64,000 nt of DNA from Meloidogyne chitwoodi (taxonomy: Eukaryota; Nematoda; Chromadorea; Rhabditida; Meloidogynidae): assembly GCA_015183035.1 (NCBI GenBank), contig JACZZP010000021.1, positions 1 to 64,000 on the forward strand, given 5' to 3'. The notes below the pieces were generated by a model. It was given only the letters and a program-made list of their open reading frames with translations, was not told where the DNA came from and did no database searches. Of the stretch, positions 34,801-45,010 are shown piece by piece. The position numbers were made by a program, and so were the translations under genes. The first letter of the stretch is position 1, and every line of letters starts with the position of its first letter.

Positions 34801-37800
34801 AATATGTGAACAAAATTTTATATTTATAACTAGGGTGCGTCCCCGACCTATCGGGGGAGGAAATGTCGGGGAACGGGGATCGTCGGGGGCAGCATGTCGG
34901 GGATCGGGTCGGGGGTCAGTAAATCGTTCGGGGACGGGGTCGGGGACGGGGGTGGTCGGGGGCAGTGTGTCGGGGTTCGGGTCGGGGGGTGGAGGTTCGG
35001 GGTCGGGTCGGGGTAACCAAAAATTAATTCTTCAAAGCAAATTTTTTATTTAAAAAATTTATATAACTCAAACAGTGGAAATCAAACTCTGCTAACTATA
35101 AATGCTAAATATTCTCCTCTTTAGCGCCGCAGGCGAAATTTGGAAAATTTATTTTCCTCTAGTTGCCAAAAATTCTTCTTTTCACTTGACCAAGTTTCGG
35201 TCATGACTAGAGTGCGGCGCAGGACAGGATCCTGGCAGGATTTTACAGGATCCTGTGGCAAAATCCTGTTATTTTTAGGATTTACAGGATAAACAGGATT
35301 ACAGGATTTTACAGGACTAGTCCTGTAAATCCTGTCCTGTATAATTTTTTAAAACCAAATCCTGTTACAGGATCCTGTGATTTTTTTCGGATTTTACAGG
35401 ATTGGTAGAGATACACCAAAATACTACTATTTTTCTTCCTTTTTTTCTTTCGTTGTACTCTCTCTTACTTTTTTCTTTCTCCTTGATTTCTTTGACTCTC
35501 TTGCTGGGGAGAAGAGAAAGTATGAAAGATTTATTTATATTTTAATTGGTCTTTCTCTAATCTAAGTGTGGTTAAGTGGATAGAATGCAAGTCTTTTGAT
35601 TTCTGGATGAAGGTTCGACTCCTTTACAACACACAGATTTTAGCTATAATTCTTTTGTTTATTTTGCTTTCGTTTTAAATTTTTTAAAACAAAAATAAAG
35701 GTCAAATTTTCATCTACAGTGCTGGAAAGGTGAATTTTTAGCAACTAGACGCAATAAATTTTCAAAAATTTCGCCTGCGGCGCTGAAAATAACCCAAAAC
35801 CTGAAATTTTGAAAATTTATCCTTTTCGAAGATCTAACCCGAGATACTAAGATTGGCGGTTCCTGGAGATGAACCGAAAATCTACAATATCTTTCACCAG
35901 ATACTGCTGAGATGTTAATTTTCTTGCATAATTCAATTCACAACATAAATTACACTTATTGAATTCCAAATTTGAATAAATTTTATCTTATTTTTAACAT
36001 TTAATCAAAGGATTTACACGTCAAACATTTTTAGACTATTTTTGGGGTAAATCCTGTAATCCTGTACAGGATCCTGTAAATAAAATAACAGGATATGCAA
36101 AATTACAGGATTTACAGGACTAATCCTGCCGGATCCTGTCCTGTAAAGATTTTAAAAATCCAGTCCTGTTGCAGGATCCTGCATATGCGGTTTTGCCGCA
36201 CTCTAGTCATGACCACATGTTACCAGACATGACTGGATTGACCTGACCGAAAATGCTGGTAATGTTCAGGTCATCTTTGGTGACTGAAAAAATTGGAAGG
36301 AACTGGTAACAATACCATGTTCCTAGGAATCGAACCACATTAGGTTAAGAGTAAGGTTGTCAGAAAATTTTAAAAAGTGTAATTTGAACGTAAAAGATAT
36401 GTACGGTTAAAAATACACAAATAAGGAATAATTCATTTTTTCAGCGCCGCAGGCGAAAATTTTTGAAATTAATTGAACTCTAGTTGCCAAAAATTCACTT
36501 TTTCCATAATAATTGTCAAAATTTTTAAAAATATTTTTCAATAACTCCATCATCAGGGGTGCTTGTCATCCCCGAAAACGTCGGGGGAGACCTTCGGGGA
36601 TCGGGTCGGGGGAAAGCAAATCTTTCGGGGACGGGGTCGGGGACGGGGGACGTCGGGGGCAGCATGTCGGGGTTCGGGTCGGGGAAAACCTCCAAAAATG
36701 TCGGGGATCGGGGTCGGGGTTTCGGGGGCACGGGGACGGGGACGCACCCTATTTATAACTCAACTTTAAGGATTTTTATAAAAATCCAAAATTTATTTTC
36801 AGTGGAAATTGGTAGTGATTGTATGAAAGCAATGTGTCTAGCTGACAGTGGCTGTATTCAAAAGGGATGCAGTCGAGATGTTTTTGATCGTATGGGTTGT
36901 GGTTATTTTAGAATGAATATTTGGCAATTTAAACAATGTTATGAGCCAGGCAGACAAATTGGGGAAGACTCAGGTAGGTTAACCAAGGGACAAAACAGAA
37001 TTTTTGTGGAAAGAAAATTCTGAAAATATAACTTCTAGAAATTCTGATTTTCAGAAAAAAATTCTGAAAATATAACTTTTAGAAATTCTGACTTTCTGAA
37101 CGAAATTCAGAAAAAATTCTGATTATTATTTAGTTCTGAAAATAAATTCTGAAATAAAAATTCTGATATTCTGAAATAAAAATTCTGGTATTTTTAAAAA
37201 AATCTGAAAATTTACAAACAAAAATTCTGATATTAAATGATAAAAAAATAAAAAGACTATAAATACAAGAGAATTCTAGAAAGTGCCTGGATAAGATGTT
37301 CTGAAGACTATGAATGCGCTTCAAAATGCATTGTTGTTAGTTTTATATTCCTTTTTATAATTTTTTATTTTATAATTTTATTTAAGCAAGTAGCAAGCCG
37401 TTTCCGACTAAAATGTTATGGAAAAAATGATTGTGAAACTATTGCAAGGCTTCATGATGGAGGAGCTAATGGGTTTTTTTTAATAATTAAAAAATTAAAT
37501 TTTTTAATTATTTGAAGGTGCAGAACAGGCGATACTTTGCCTTATTGGGTAACAGTTAAATCATTCTGTCCTGACTGTTGAAAAAATTATTTTTTACGGC
37601 TTGAATGAATATTTTTTATATCTTTTCTCAGTTACCGAAGCAAAAAGAAGCTCATTTATTTTACAAAAATATTCCTATTTTTCTTTTTAAATGTTGTATT
37701 GATTTTTCCTAACAAATTTTAAAGGCTTTATTGAAAAGAGAAAAATAAGAAATTACCCTCAGATTTTTTAAATCTTCTCTGGGGGCTTATTTTAGGGCTA

Positions 37801-39807
37801 AATTTATATGACAGCCTTTCATTTAAATTAAATAATTAACCTACCAATTTGCTGCTTTTTCCCCAGCAAGTCTTGTACAGTTTAATCTATTCTGTTGTCC
37901 AGCACCCATTCCAATAACTTGCCCTCTATGTGCAAAACAAACAGCATCGCTTTGTGTGTATTTTACAGCAACACAAGCTACCTAAATTATTAAAATAAAT
38001 TCTTAAATTCGGGTATAATAGTGATCTATAGGATCATCGTACCGAACTGTCCAGTATCGCACCGAACTGTCCGGTATCGCACCGAACTGTACGGTACCGC
38101 ACCGAACTGTCGTTAGATGAAAATACTGTGGCTTGACCAATAAAATTTCAAAAATCGAACCAATAAATCATCCACAGTCTCAGCAGTTATCTCTCCCCCA
38201 TCCCCAACAGCTACATCTGTAAAAGAATCAGTTGAAAGAGAAGCAGCATTCCTTTTTTGCTTTAATTTGAGGCCAAAAACAGTGCGTACCTCATCTTCAG
38301 CAGGAAGATTTTTAGGATCAATCTTTTTAATAAAATTAGCTATTTATTTTCTCTGTCTTACCCTCAAAATAACATAATTTCCATTTTTCTTTTTTGCTAA
38401 CATTGAAAGTGCTTGATCATCATAATCAGGAGCTATAACACCATCACTTATTTCTCGACTAATTAATCTAGCAGTTATTTCATCACATTTTTGTGATAAT
38501 GCTATAAAGTCACCAAAAGAAGACATCCTATCTGCACCTAAAAAAAGGATATTTTTAATAAAAAAAATTTAAAAAATTTATGAAATTGAAAAAAAAATTG
38601 AATAAAAAGGAGAAGAAAAAGAATTTTTAAAATATTTAATGGACAAGCAAGTTTGTAATGGTTAAATAAAAGAGCTGGAAAATTGGGCAGTAAAACAGAA
38701 CTTTTTGAAATTTCAATTAAATTCTCAATTTTCTCAAAGTTTTTGACAAATGTCCTAATTTCCACTTTACTGCCTAAATTTCTGCTACTGCTCAAATTTC
38801 CGTCTTATTTTTGAAAATTACTATGTACCAATCTTATTGAAAAAGGCAAAAGAAGCATAAGCAAACAAACAAAAGCAAAACAGATAAAATTTAAAAAATG
38901 TCCTTATAATTAGAATAAACACAATTTACACTTTTTTACCGATAATTCTCTTCAATATTCGAAAGTTATGTGTTCTGATATGCCAATATTGTTCTAAAGA
39001 TTATTTAGAACAAAAAGAGAAAGTTGAGGGTATTTTTATTGTTAAATTAAAAAACAGAATTTTGTTAGTATTATAGAGGATTTTTAGTTATCTATTTTTA
39101 AAGAAAATATTTTTATAAACTTTTTACCTCTAGCTCTGGCTAATGCTGATGCAAGTGATGGTCGTCGTGTGTCTATCGCCAAATCAGTAACCTTAAATTA
39201 ATTATTATTTAAGTTACTGCTCAAATTACTGCCTTAATTAAAATTTTAGAATTTCTTCCTTACTGCCCAAATTTCCACTAAACTATATTTTTATTTAAAA
39301 CAATTCTTACCATTAAAGATTGTGCTTCAGAATCATTAAGAGGAACACCTATTGCAGCACCCGCCGGACTAACATGTTTGAAGGATGCTGCTGCAGGTTG
39401 TCCTGTTGCCTCAGCCAATTCTGACACTAATTGCCAGGCATTTAACCCGTCAAGAATATTTATATAGCCTGGTGACCCGTTTAAAACTTGAATAAAATAA
39501 AAAAATAAGAAAGAAAAATCACTCTCTAATAGAAAGGCACACTCTCTAATAGAAAGGCTATTTCACCTTTAATTGGCATATCCATTTGTAGTGAATATAA
39601 TTCTGCGTCGTTACCGTCTTCTATCACAGCATTAGAACCACCATTTAAATGATAAGAATCAAAACGGTCATTTTGACGTCTTAAAGAATTATTGGCATTT
39701 TGTCCAAGCTGTCGTCGACTCATAAATCTACCACAAAGTCCTTCATCCAAATGTGAATGATGACAACGACGGCCACAGGAAGAGTTTTGTTCAAATGCCT
39801 ATTTTTA
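31877..39807 (-). CDS. atic-1: AICAR transformylase (C-terminal half of ATIC)
   Basis: Formylates AICAR with 10-formyl-THF in de novo purine synthesis. Exons run from 39807-39559 (ending [12 protein letters not shown]), 39491-39312, 39194-39127, 38541-38360, about 38327-38155, 37979-37846, 32911-32674, 32164-32050 and about 31990-31877, with checked phase at most junctions. Family motifs follow the order of human [40 protein letters not shown] with the catalytic Lys-His, [94 protein letters not shown] and [14 protein letters not shown]. It ends MILVHTT, six to seven residues shorter than usual. No IMP cyclohydrolase (MGS-like) domain precedes it. The first exon shown instead encodes an Arg/Asn/His-rich stretch without the RYGMNPHQ motif. 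A 4.9-kb intron (32912-37845) holds a lysozyme gene. Confidence 0.88.
32213..32634. repeat. Palindromic CCCCATTTATTCGCAA-family element interrupted by a hAT-like insertion
   Basis: The left arm ggttttggtagacaacccat starts at 32210 and the right arm aatggggtgtctaccaaaac ends near 32632. The middle is interrupted by the 312-bp element at 32276-32587. It lies in an AICAR transformylase intron. Confidence 0.8.
32276..32587. mobile_element. hAT-like MITE with 8-bp target duplication GTGTAAAA
   Basis: Starts TAGAGATCGGAACGGG and ends CCGATCTCTA, and is flanked on both sides by GTGTAAAA (32268-32275 and 32588-32595). TAGAG fits the hAT terminal consensus YARNG, and GTGTAAAA fits the hAT target consensus nTnnnnAn. 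The interior is a degenerate array of cccggt units, far GC-richer than the surroundings. No transposase. Confidence 0.85.
34532..37581 (+). CDS. Invertebrate-type (destabilase) lysozyme, nested gene
   Basis: Secreted i-type lysozyme, which in this family cleaves bacterial peptidoglycan. Five exons: 34532-34592, 36803-36973, 37280-37335, 37387-37472 and 37518-37581, all in phase. Exon 1 encodes a signal peptide ([15 protein letters not shown]); an earlier in-frame ATG at 34352 would add 60 residues ahead of it and is less likely. The mature part shows the cysteine framework: [77 protein letters not shown] and [20 protein letters not shown]. The usual catalytic Glu of ESGC is Asp here (ADSGC), while the downstream Asp of SRD is kept. 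Lytic activity is therefore doubtful. The gene lies on the opposite strand inside an AICAR transformylase intron, and its first intron holds nested transposons (34832-36750). Confidence 0.85.
35208..36205. mobile_element. hAT-like MITE nested in the foldback element
   Basis: Termini TAGAGTGCGGC and GCCGCACTCTA, with a perfect 8-bp duplication GTCATGAC (35200-35207 and 36206-36213). Both fit hAT rules (YARNG ends; nTnnnnAn target). Subterminal arrays of acaggatcctgt-type units occur at both ends (35228-35405 and 36055-36185). The interior carries a tRNA-like segment. No transposase, 998 bp. Confidence 0.88.
35563..35640 (+). tRNA. tRNA-like head of a SINE-like segment
   Basis: gtgtggttaagtggatagaa resembles a D arm, and gaaggttcgactcctt is a T arm. 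Terminal gtgtg pairs with cacac. Anticodon stem unclear. It is followed by gctataattcttttgtttat and the gaatttttagcaactag / cgcctgcggcgct module, an order repeated at 44947-45240. Confidence 0.4.
36990..37275. repeat. Intronic array of aaattctgatttt units
   Basis: Roughly fifteen imperfect units (aaattctgatattctg, agaaattctgactttctg) fill intron 2 of the lysozyme gene. Same motif as 17128-17400 and 40155-40420. Confidence 0.8.
38035..38114. repeat. 20-bp tandem repeat, four copies
   Basis: The unit gcaccgaactgtccggtatc repeats with exact 20-bp spacing (accgaactgt at 38041, 38061, 38081 and 38101), inside an AICAR transformylase intron. GC content is well above the surroundings. Confidence 0.9.
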
Positions 39808-40154
39808 AAATAAATATTTTGATTAGAGGAAAAATTTTTTGGAAAAAAAGGTTAGAAAATTTGTAAAAATTTTGGCACTAAATTTAAATTTTTTTTGTTA
39901 AAAAATTTTATAAATAAAAAATAAAAGAATCTTTAGAAAATAAAGTTTAGTGTAAGGAAATGAGATTCAAGAGTTGAGATAGGAAATGAAAAAAAAAATT
40001 AAGAGAAAAAATAATTGTTGCACTTTTGATTAAATATTTAAATTAGAGGAATAAATAAATTATTAAAATATGTATAATATTTAATTTTTTTAATCATTTT
40101 TCTCACCGCTACAATTCGAAGGAAGAAATTGGAATCAAGTAGGCGAGAGTGTGA

Positions 40155-40420
40155 CTTTGACCTGCATAATTCTGATTTTTTGATGAATAATTCTGATTAT
40201 ATTTTTACACTTCTGATTAAAATTCTGATATTCTCAAAAAATTTTTGTGTAAAGAATTCTGATTTAACTTTTTGGATTATCAAAATTCTGATTTTAAAAA
40301 ATTCTGATTTAAAAAAAATTCTGATTTCATAAAATTCTGATAGTTATCTAAACAGATTTCTGATTATCTGTAATTATAATTTTAATAAATCATAATTCTG
40401 ATTTATTTTTCTGATTTTTA
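40155..40420. repeat. Array of aattctgattt units
   Basis: About fifteen imperfect aattctgattt units lie next to the 40453-40667 exon, in what is probably its intron. Same family as 17128-17400 and 36990-37275. Confidence 0.8.
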
Positions 40421-40452
40421 ATATAGCAGAAATATTTTTCTCTCTCTCTAAC

Positions 40453-40667
40453 CTTCTCCTAGCAGAAAGAAACTTTGCTACAGAAGGGAGTCTTCCTCTA
40501 GGACCTCCACTAGGCGATCCATGCCCATAAATATTATTGTTATTATTATTAAAACTTTTATTTTTTGAAATATTAACTCCATTTTGTTGTTTTTCTAAAT
40601 TATTTTTTCTTTCATCTTCTAATGCTGCAGCAACTCTTAAACGAGCCATTGAAGAAATTCTAGACAT
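40453..40667 (-). CDS. Possible first exon, basic low-complexity N-terminus
   Basis: A minus-strand exon starting MSRISSMARLRVAAALEDER, then Asn/Lys-rich (NKSFNNNNNNIYGHG) and Gly/Pro/Arg-rich (PSGGPRGRLPSVAKFLSARR), ending at a good donor AAG|GTTAGA at 40453. It is the natural candidate for the first exon of the AICAR transformylase gene. However, this donor is phase 2 and the next recognised exon (39807) needs phase 0. Either another short exon or donor intervenes, or it is a separate gene. No known domain. Confidence 0.45.
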
Positions 40668-42560
40668 TTTTATATTACAAAAATTGGGGAAAAGGGCACT
40701 TTTGTGTTTTTTTAACAGTAGTTTTTGGCGTTTTTTAAGATTTTTGGCATTCTGTTATTTTTAAAAAATTATTTTGTTGTTTATTTTGTTGTTTTAACAA
40801 TTTTTCTTAAATTATTTTCTAATGGCATATTTTTATTTATTTGTTTGTTGTAGTTGGGTATAGGGCAAAAAGAATCGCATTTTTTAATTCTTTTTCCTCT
40901 TTTTCTACTTCCTCTGTACGCCTCGCTGAGTTTTTTTTACCTAACATTGAGTAAATTGAAAAAAAGTTTTTAACTCATCTAAAAAAATTCCACAAAATTT
41001 ATTCTTAGCCCTATTAATGAAATATTTTTAATTAAAATATCAAAGAATATTTATTTATTTATTTATTTAAAAAAAGTCAATCAAATTCAATGAGTTTGAC
41101 CAATTAAAAGTAAAAAAAAGGACAAATTTCTTCTAAATAAAACTTAATTTAAAACTCCGTCCTTCCCTCACATTTTTGCCCTCTGTGTTCTCTCTCAAGT
41201 GTGTAGTAGATATAAGCCAATTCCCAAAGTCCAAATATTTTTTATTTTTCCTTTTCTTCAAAATTCACAGAATTTTTTTTTCTTCTTTTTAAAAGTTTTG
41301 CACAGAGGCCACTTTCACTAATTTACTCAGAAAAAAGCTTTTTTTTACCTCATGTGTTGACTCGCGCCGTTGGTGGAAATTGGTGGTTGATGAAAAAAAA
41401 AGGGAAAATTTGATGACTGGAGGAATTTAAAAAAAGAGATGAGTAAATAGAAAAAAAGAAAAGTTTAAATTGATTGTAATAGATAAATAAAAAAATAAGG
41501 CAAAATAAAAGACAGAAAAAATAAAAGAAAAATAGTTTTTAGACTAAAAATGATCAAAAGTTGTTTGAGAAAGAGATTTTTAAAAGTTTAAAAAACCAAC
41601 TTTTTTAGTAAATGAAGAAAAAATTAATTTTTTTTTTGATTTTAATGTTGTTTAAATATTCTTTTTTAAATTATTTGAATAAAAATATCAGGTAGAAAAG
41701 ATTTAAAAAAATAAAATAAAATTACTCTTTTTAAGTACTAAAAGTTAAAAAACCAATTTATATTTAAAGAGGTAATCTTTTCTTATAGGCAATTTTAAAA
41801 GAAAATGGGTGCTTTTAGAATAATTCATGAATAAAAACCAATCTTTTGGGAATAAATTTTTTTTAAAAGATTTTTTATACATACTCTCTTTAGATTTTTT
41901 TTAAATTTTATTTTAAATAAGAAAATTAATTAAAATTAATTAAAAATGTATAATAAAATTGTTAATTTATTAATATTTTTGTAAAATTATTTATACTATT
42001 TTTAACATTATTTAAATCTAACATCTGTTTGTTGTGGCAATTTCGCAAGTTCTTAGTAAATTTTCAATTATTAATTAAATCTGTTATATTAGCTTTGTTT
42101 TTTATTAAAATAAAAATATATATATAATTTAAAAATATTTTTTAATTAGTTTTATTAAGTTGCTGTCCAAAGGGAAATAAATGTGGTCATGGTGGTAAAT
42201 GCATGTAATAATTAATAAAAAAAATTTTAAATTTATTTTCTTAATATGTAAACAGACTGGGCTGCGGCATAGTGGGGTGTACCCAAATAAATTGACACGT
42301 AATATAATAATTCTTTAATTCACTAAATATTAAAATTCATTATTTAATAATTTTAATTTTTAAACATTGATATTTATAAAGCAGAAAAACAACAAATTAA
42401 TTTTTATTAATTGTTTGAACAGAATTTAAAAAATATTAAAATTAATCTTTGGATTAATAAATAAACCAATATAAAAGTTAATTTTAATTAAGTAATATTG
42501 TAATCCTGAATAATTTATTAAATTTTAAATAAAATTTAATAAATAATTAAATATTTAATT
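40668..42560. other. AT-rich intergenic stretch with a small Cys-rich fragment
   Basis: Mostly A/T-rich without exons. At about 42140-42210, plus strand, a frame after an acceptor-like sequence reads SCCPKGNKCGHGGKCM then stop, and TSVCCGNFASS lies upstream near 42015. These could be exon remnants of a small cysteine-rich secreted protein, but no complete gene can be assembled. Confidence 0.4.
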
Positions 42561-43274
42561 ATGAAATTTCAAATTTTATTTATTTTTATATTTACTTCAT
42601 TATTATTTATTCAAAAATATGGTTAAATATTTTTAAATATTATTTTAAAAAATAAAATAACATTTTTTAGATGCACTATTAAAATGCTATTTTGGAGTGA
42701 ATAATAATTTAAGTGATAAAACATATGATCCTCCTATGAGTAAATATTTTTTTTTATAAATAAATTTAAATAAAATTATAAAAAAAATAATTTTTTTTAA
42801 ATCAAATTATATTTAGATGACACATGTGATTATGGGGATACTTGTTACATCATTAAAAATGGTAAATATCAAAAAAATTTATATTTTAAAAATTTAAACG
42901 ATTTTGTATAATTAAAAATTAATATATAATTTCTATTTATTTTTTAAGTCGGATTCCCTCTCATTTGAGTCTCAAAATTTATATAGATTGATATAGTAAT
43001 TATTTTATTAAATTATATATTTAATTTCTTCTGAATAGTTATATTTTATGAGACTCAAATAGTAGAGGGTGTGGAATAATTACCAGACAAATATAATTTA
43101 CATAAAAAGTTTTTGACCTAAAAATTATTATATTTAGAAGAGAAAAGAACTGCTGCTCGTGGCTGCACAGCTAATAGTAAATATATTTGCAACCCGTATA
43201 AAATTAATAATAATAAATATACCTGCTGTTTGTGTAATAATCACTATTGTAATTTAAAAGGTTTTAATTGTTAA
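42561..43274 (+). CDS. Small secreted Ly6/three-finger-like protein
   Basis: Four exons: 42561-42621, 42671-42739, 42817-42861 and 43138-43274, every intron in phase 1. Residues 1-20 (MKFQILFIFIFTSLLFIQKY) form a signal peptide. The mature part of about 83 residues has the Ly6/uPAR-like cysteine pattern: LKCYFG, DTCDYGDTCYI, RGCTANSKYICNP, and the hallmark ending YTCCLCNNHYCN. There is no GPI-anchor-like tail, so it is probably secreted. Nematodes have many such ET/Ly6-like proteins, some made by parasites' secretory glands, but no role can be assigned here. Intron 3 contains a short inverted repeat (about 42950-43085, arms cctctcatttgagtctcaaa and ttatgagactcaaatagtag). Confidence 0.75.
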
Positions 43275-43974
43275 ATTAAAAAAAAGAAGAATGAATTGCT
43301 AATTGGGGAAAATAAATAAATAATATCTTTTATCTATCTTTTAACTGAAAATTGTATATCTACTTTATTTTATTATTTCTCATAGAATATAAAATTAGTA
43401 AAACAGTAAATTTTAAAATTAAAAAATAAATTTTTAAAATAAAGTTATAGCTTAAAATAAATTTCCATCAGTTTTATTAATTAATACCTATTAGCTCTAC
43501 AAATTTTTTAGAAACAAAATTAAATTAACTGTTGTGTATTAAGTGTCCTACTTAAGTGTGTGTACCAATGTTGCGCCGGGTTACCCGATACCCGAAACCC
43601 GGCCTTTTTTTCGACCCGAAACCCGACCCGAGAAATTTTGGACAACCCGACCCGGAAACCCGACCCGACCTTTTAACATTACCCGATACACGACATTATT
43701 TTTTCCCTTCTCTTTCTCTTTACTTCTCTGACCTTTTTGCATGGAGGAGAGAGAAAAAAATAAATTAATAAAAGAATTCTTATTTTAATGGTTGCAGGAC
43801 ATTTGCGCCGCGACACTTGCGCTGCGACTTATGCGCCGACGACATTTGCGGCGACGACTTTTGCGCCGACGACTTTTGCGCCGGAAATATTTTAAAACGC
43901 GACATTTGCGCCGCCTTTAAATTAAAAAAATAAAGTAATATTAAAGATTTAAAAAATTAAATTTTAAAAAGAAT

Positions 43975-44241
43975 TGGGTCAATCCCTGAATATCGAAACC
44001 CTGAATATCTATAAGCCAATGGTCCAATTGCCAATTCGGTCAAATCTCTTAAAACAATTTGGTCCCATTCAAACTTGGACCTACAAGGAGTGTTTTATCA
44101 CTTCTCCATTTTAGAGCCCATGGCCAGTTGGTTTTCGTGCAACCTTGGACCTTCAGGGAGTGTTTTATTAATTGACCAAATTGGCAGTTTGGCAAACTGG
44201 CTAATTAGATATTCAGGGTTTCGATATTCAGGGTTGATCCC
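43975..44241. mobile_element. Small inverted-repeat element, innermost of three
   Basis: Arms of about 38 bp: left tgggtcaatccctgaatatc then gaaaccctgaatatct, right the complement ending gggttgatccca, flanked by short aagaat direct repeats. The centre also shows paired ggacctacaaggagtgtttt and ggaccttcagggagtgtttt units. No coding. Confidence 0.75.
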
Positions 44242-44340
44242 AAAGAATTAAGTCTAAAATGATTTTAAAATTAAATTTAATCATTTATTGAAAGGATGTT
44301 TATTATTAAAATTTTCAACAGCCTAACAGGTTTGAAATAT

Positions 44341-44590
44341 TAATTAGCAACTAATCAATCCAATTATCAATTCCTTTTGTAGTTAAACGATATGATAATG
44401 CATGTAAATGTGTTATCCAAACTTGATCATTAATATTAGCTGGTTCTTGGTTATCAAAGGTGTGAATTAAATTGCTGATTGCCTCATCATTACGAACGTA
44501 TATTCGTGTTCGTAGAGCTCATCAATTTGCCGAGTTGGATCCCGAAGCAATTTACAAAAGATATGTTTATATACTAAAGAAGGAGATTTA
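44341..44590 (-). pseudogene. Captured gene fragment inside a transposon
   Basis: The minus strand 44505-44351 reads NDEAISNLIHTFDNQEPANI then NDQVWITHLHALSYR and ends GIDNWID and stop. It has normal protein composition unlike the surrounding repeats, and looks like the C-terminal exon of a real protein that I cannot name. The plus strand 44508-44588 separately reads HQFAELDPEAIYKRYVYILK. No start or splice context is preserved. Probably a host fragment carried by the element at 43790-44921. Confidence 0.45.
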
Positions 44591-44946
44591 AAAGAAATAC
44601 ATAAATCTCAAAAAAATATGAGCATATTCTTGCTTTATGCTCTAATGAATGAAAAAAGACTGCAGCTATATTTGTGCAGTTAAATATTAAAAAGAATGAA
44701 TATTTAGAATCTTAATCGGATTTATTTAGTTGATACATTTTAGTTTAATTTTTTTAATAATTTTTTAATCCTTTAATAAATACATATTACTTTATTTTTT
44801 TAATTTAAAGGCGGCGCAAATGTCGCGTTTTAAAATATTTCCGGCGCAAAAGTCGTCGCCGCAAATGTCGTCGGCGCATAAGTCGCAGCGCAAATGTCAA
44901 CGGCGCAAATGTCGTCGCACCATTTTAATTTGCTTTATTTTAAGTG

Positions 44947-45010
44947 CGCTTTTGGTTGAGTGGTTAGTAGCCTAGTCTACTTCTATATGGGTTCGATTCC
45001 TATTGATGGA
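44947..45010 (+). tRNA. tRNA-like segment, SINE-like
   Basis: tggttgagtggttagtagcc is D-arm-like and atgggttcgattcctat is a T arm (ATGGG/CCTAT with one G-U). The anticodon stem is poor. Followed by tttatttttcgctcgttttg and repeated gcctgcggcgc modules, as after 35563-35640. Confidence 0.45.

Larger units (their letters stand above)
34832..36750. mobile_element. GC-rich foldback element with 10-bp target duplication
   Basis: Begins AGGGTGCGTCCCCG and ends CGGGGACGCACCCT, and is flanked by a perfect 10-bp direct repeat ATTTATAACT (34822-34831 and 36751-36760). Both subterminal regions are arrays of tcgggg units, so frames across them read as Gly/Arg/Ser repeats. It contains a nested hAT-like element (35208-36205) and tRNA-like and gcgccgcaggcg modules. 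A 9-11-bp duplication suggests a Mutator-like or foldback mechanism. No transposase is seen. Confidence 0.88.
43790..44921. mobile_element. hAT-like element with 8-bp duplication ATTTTAAT, carrying a gene fragment
   Basis: Termini GGTTGCAGGACATTTGCGCC and the imperfect complement ending GTCGTCGCACC, flanked by identical ATTTTAAT (43782-43789 and 44922-44929), which fits nTnnnnAn. Subterminal arrays of gcgccgacgacttttgcgcc units make an extended foldback. Inside are a smaller inverted-repeat element (43975-44241) and a host-gene-like fragment (44341-44590). Confidence 0.8.

Noticed and set aside
36553..36747. Pro-rich minus-strand frames near 36.6 kb
   Set aside because: Reverse translation of the tcgggg array at the right end of the foldback element.
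34835..36769. Several Gly/Arg/Ser- or Pro/Arg-rich open frames on both strands
   Set aside because: They are translations of tcgggg tandem units in the transposon termini; overlapping frames on both strands are equally open, as expected of repeats.
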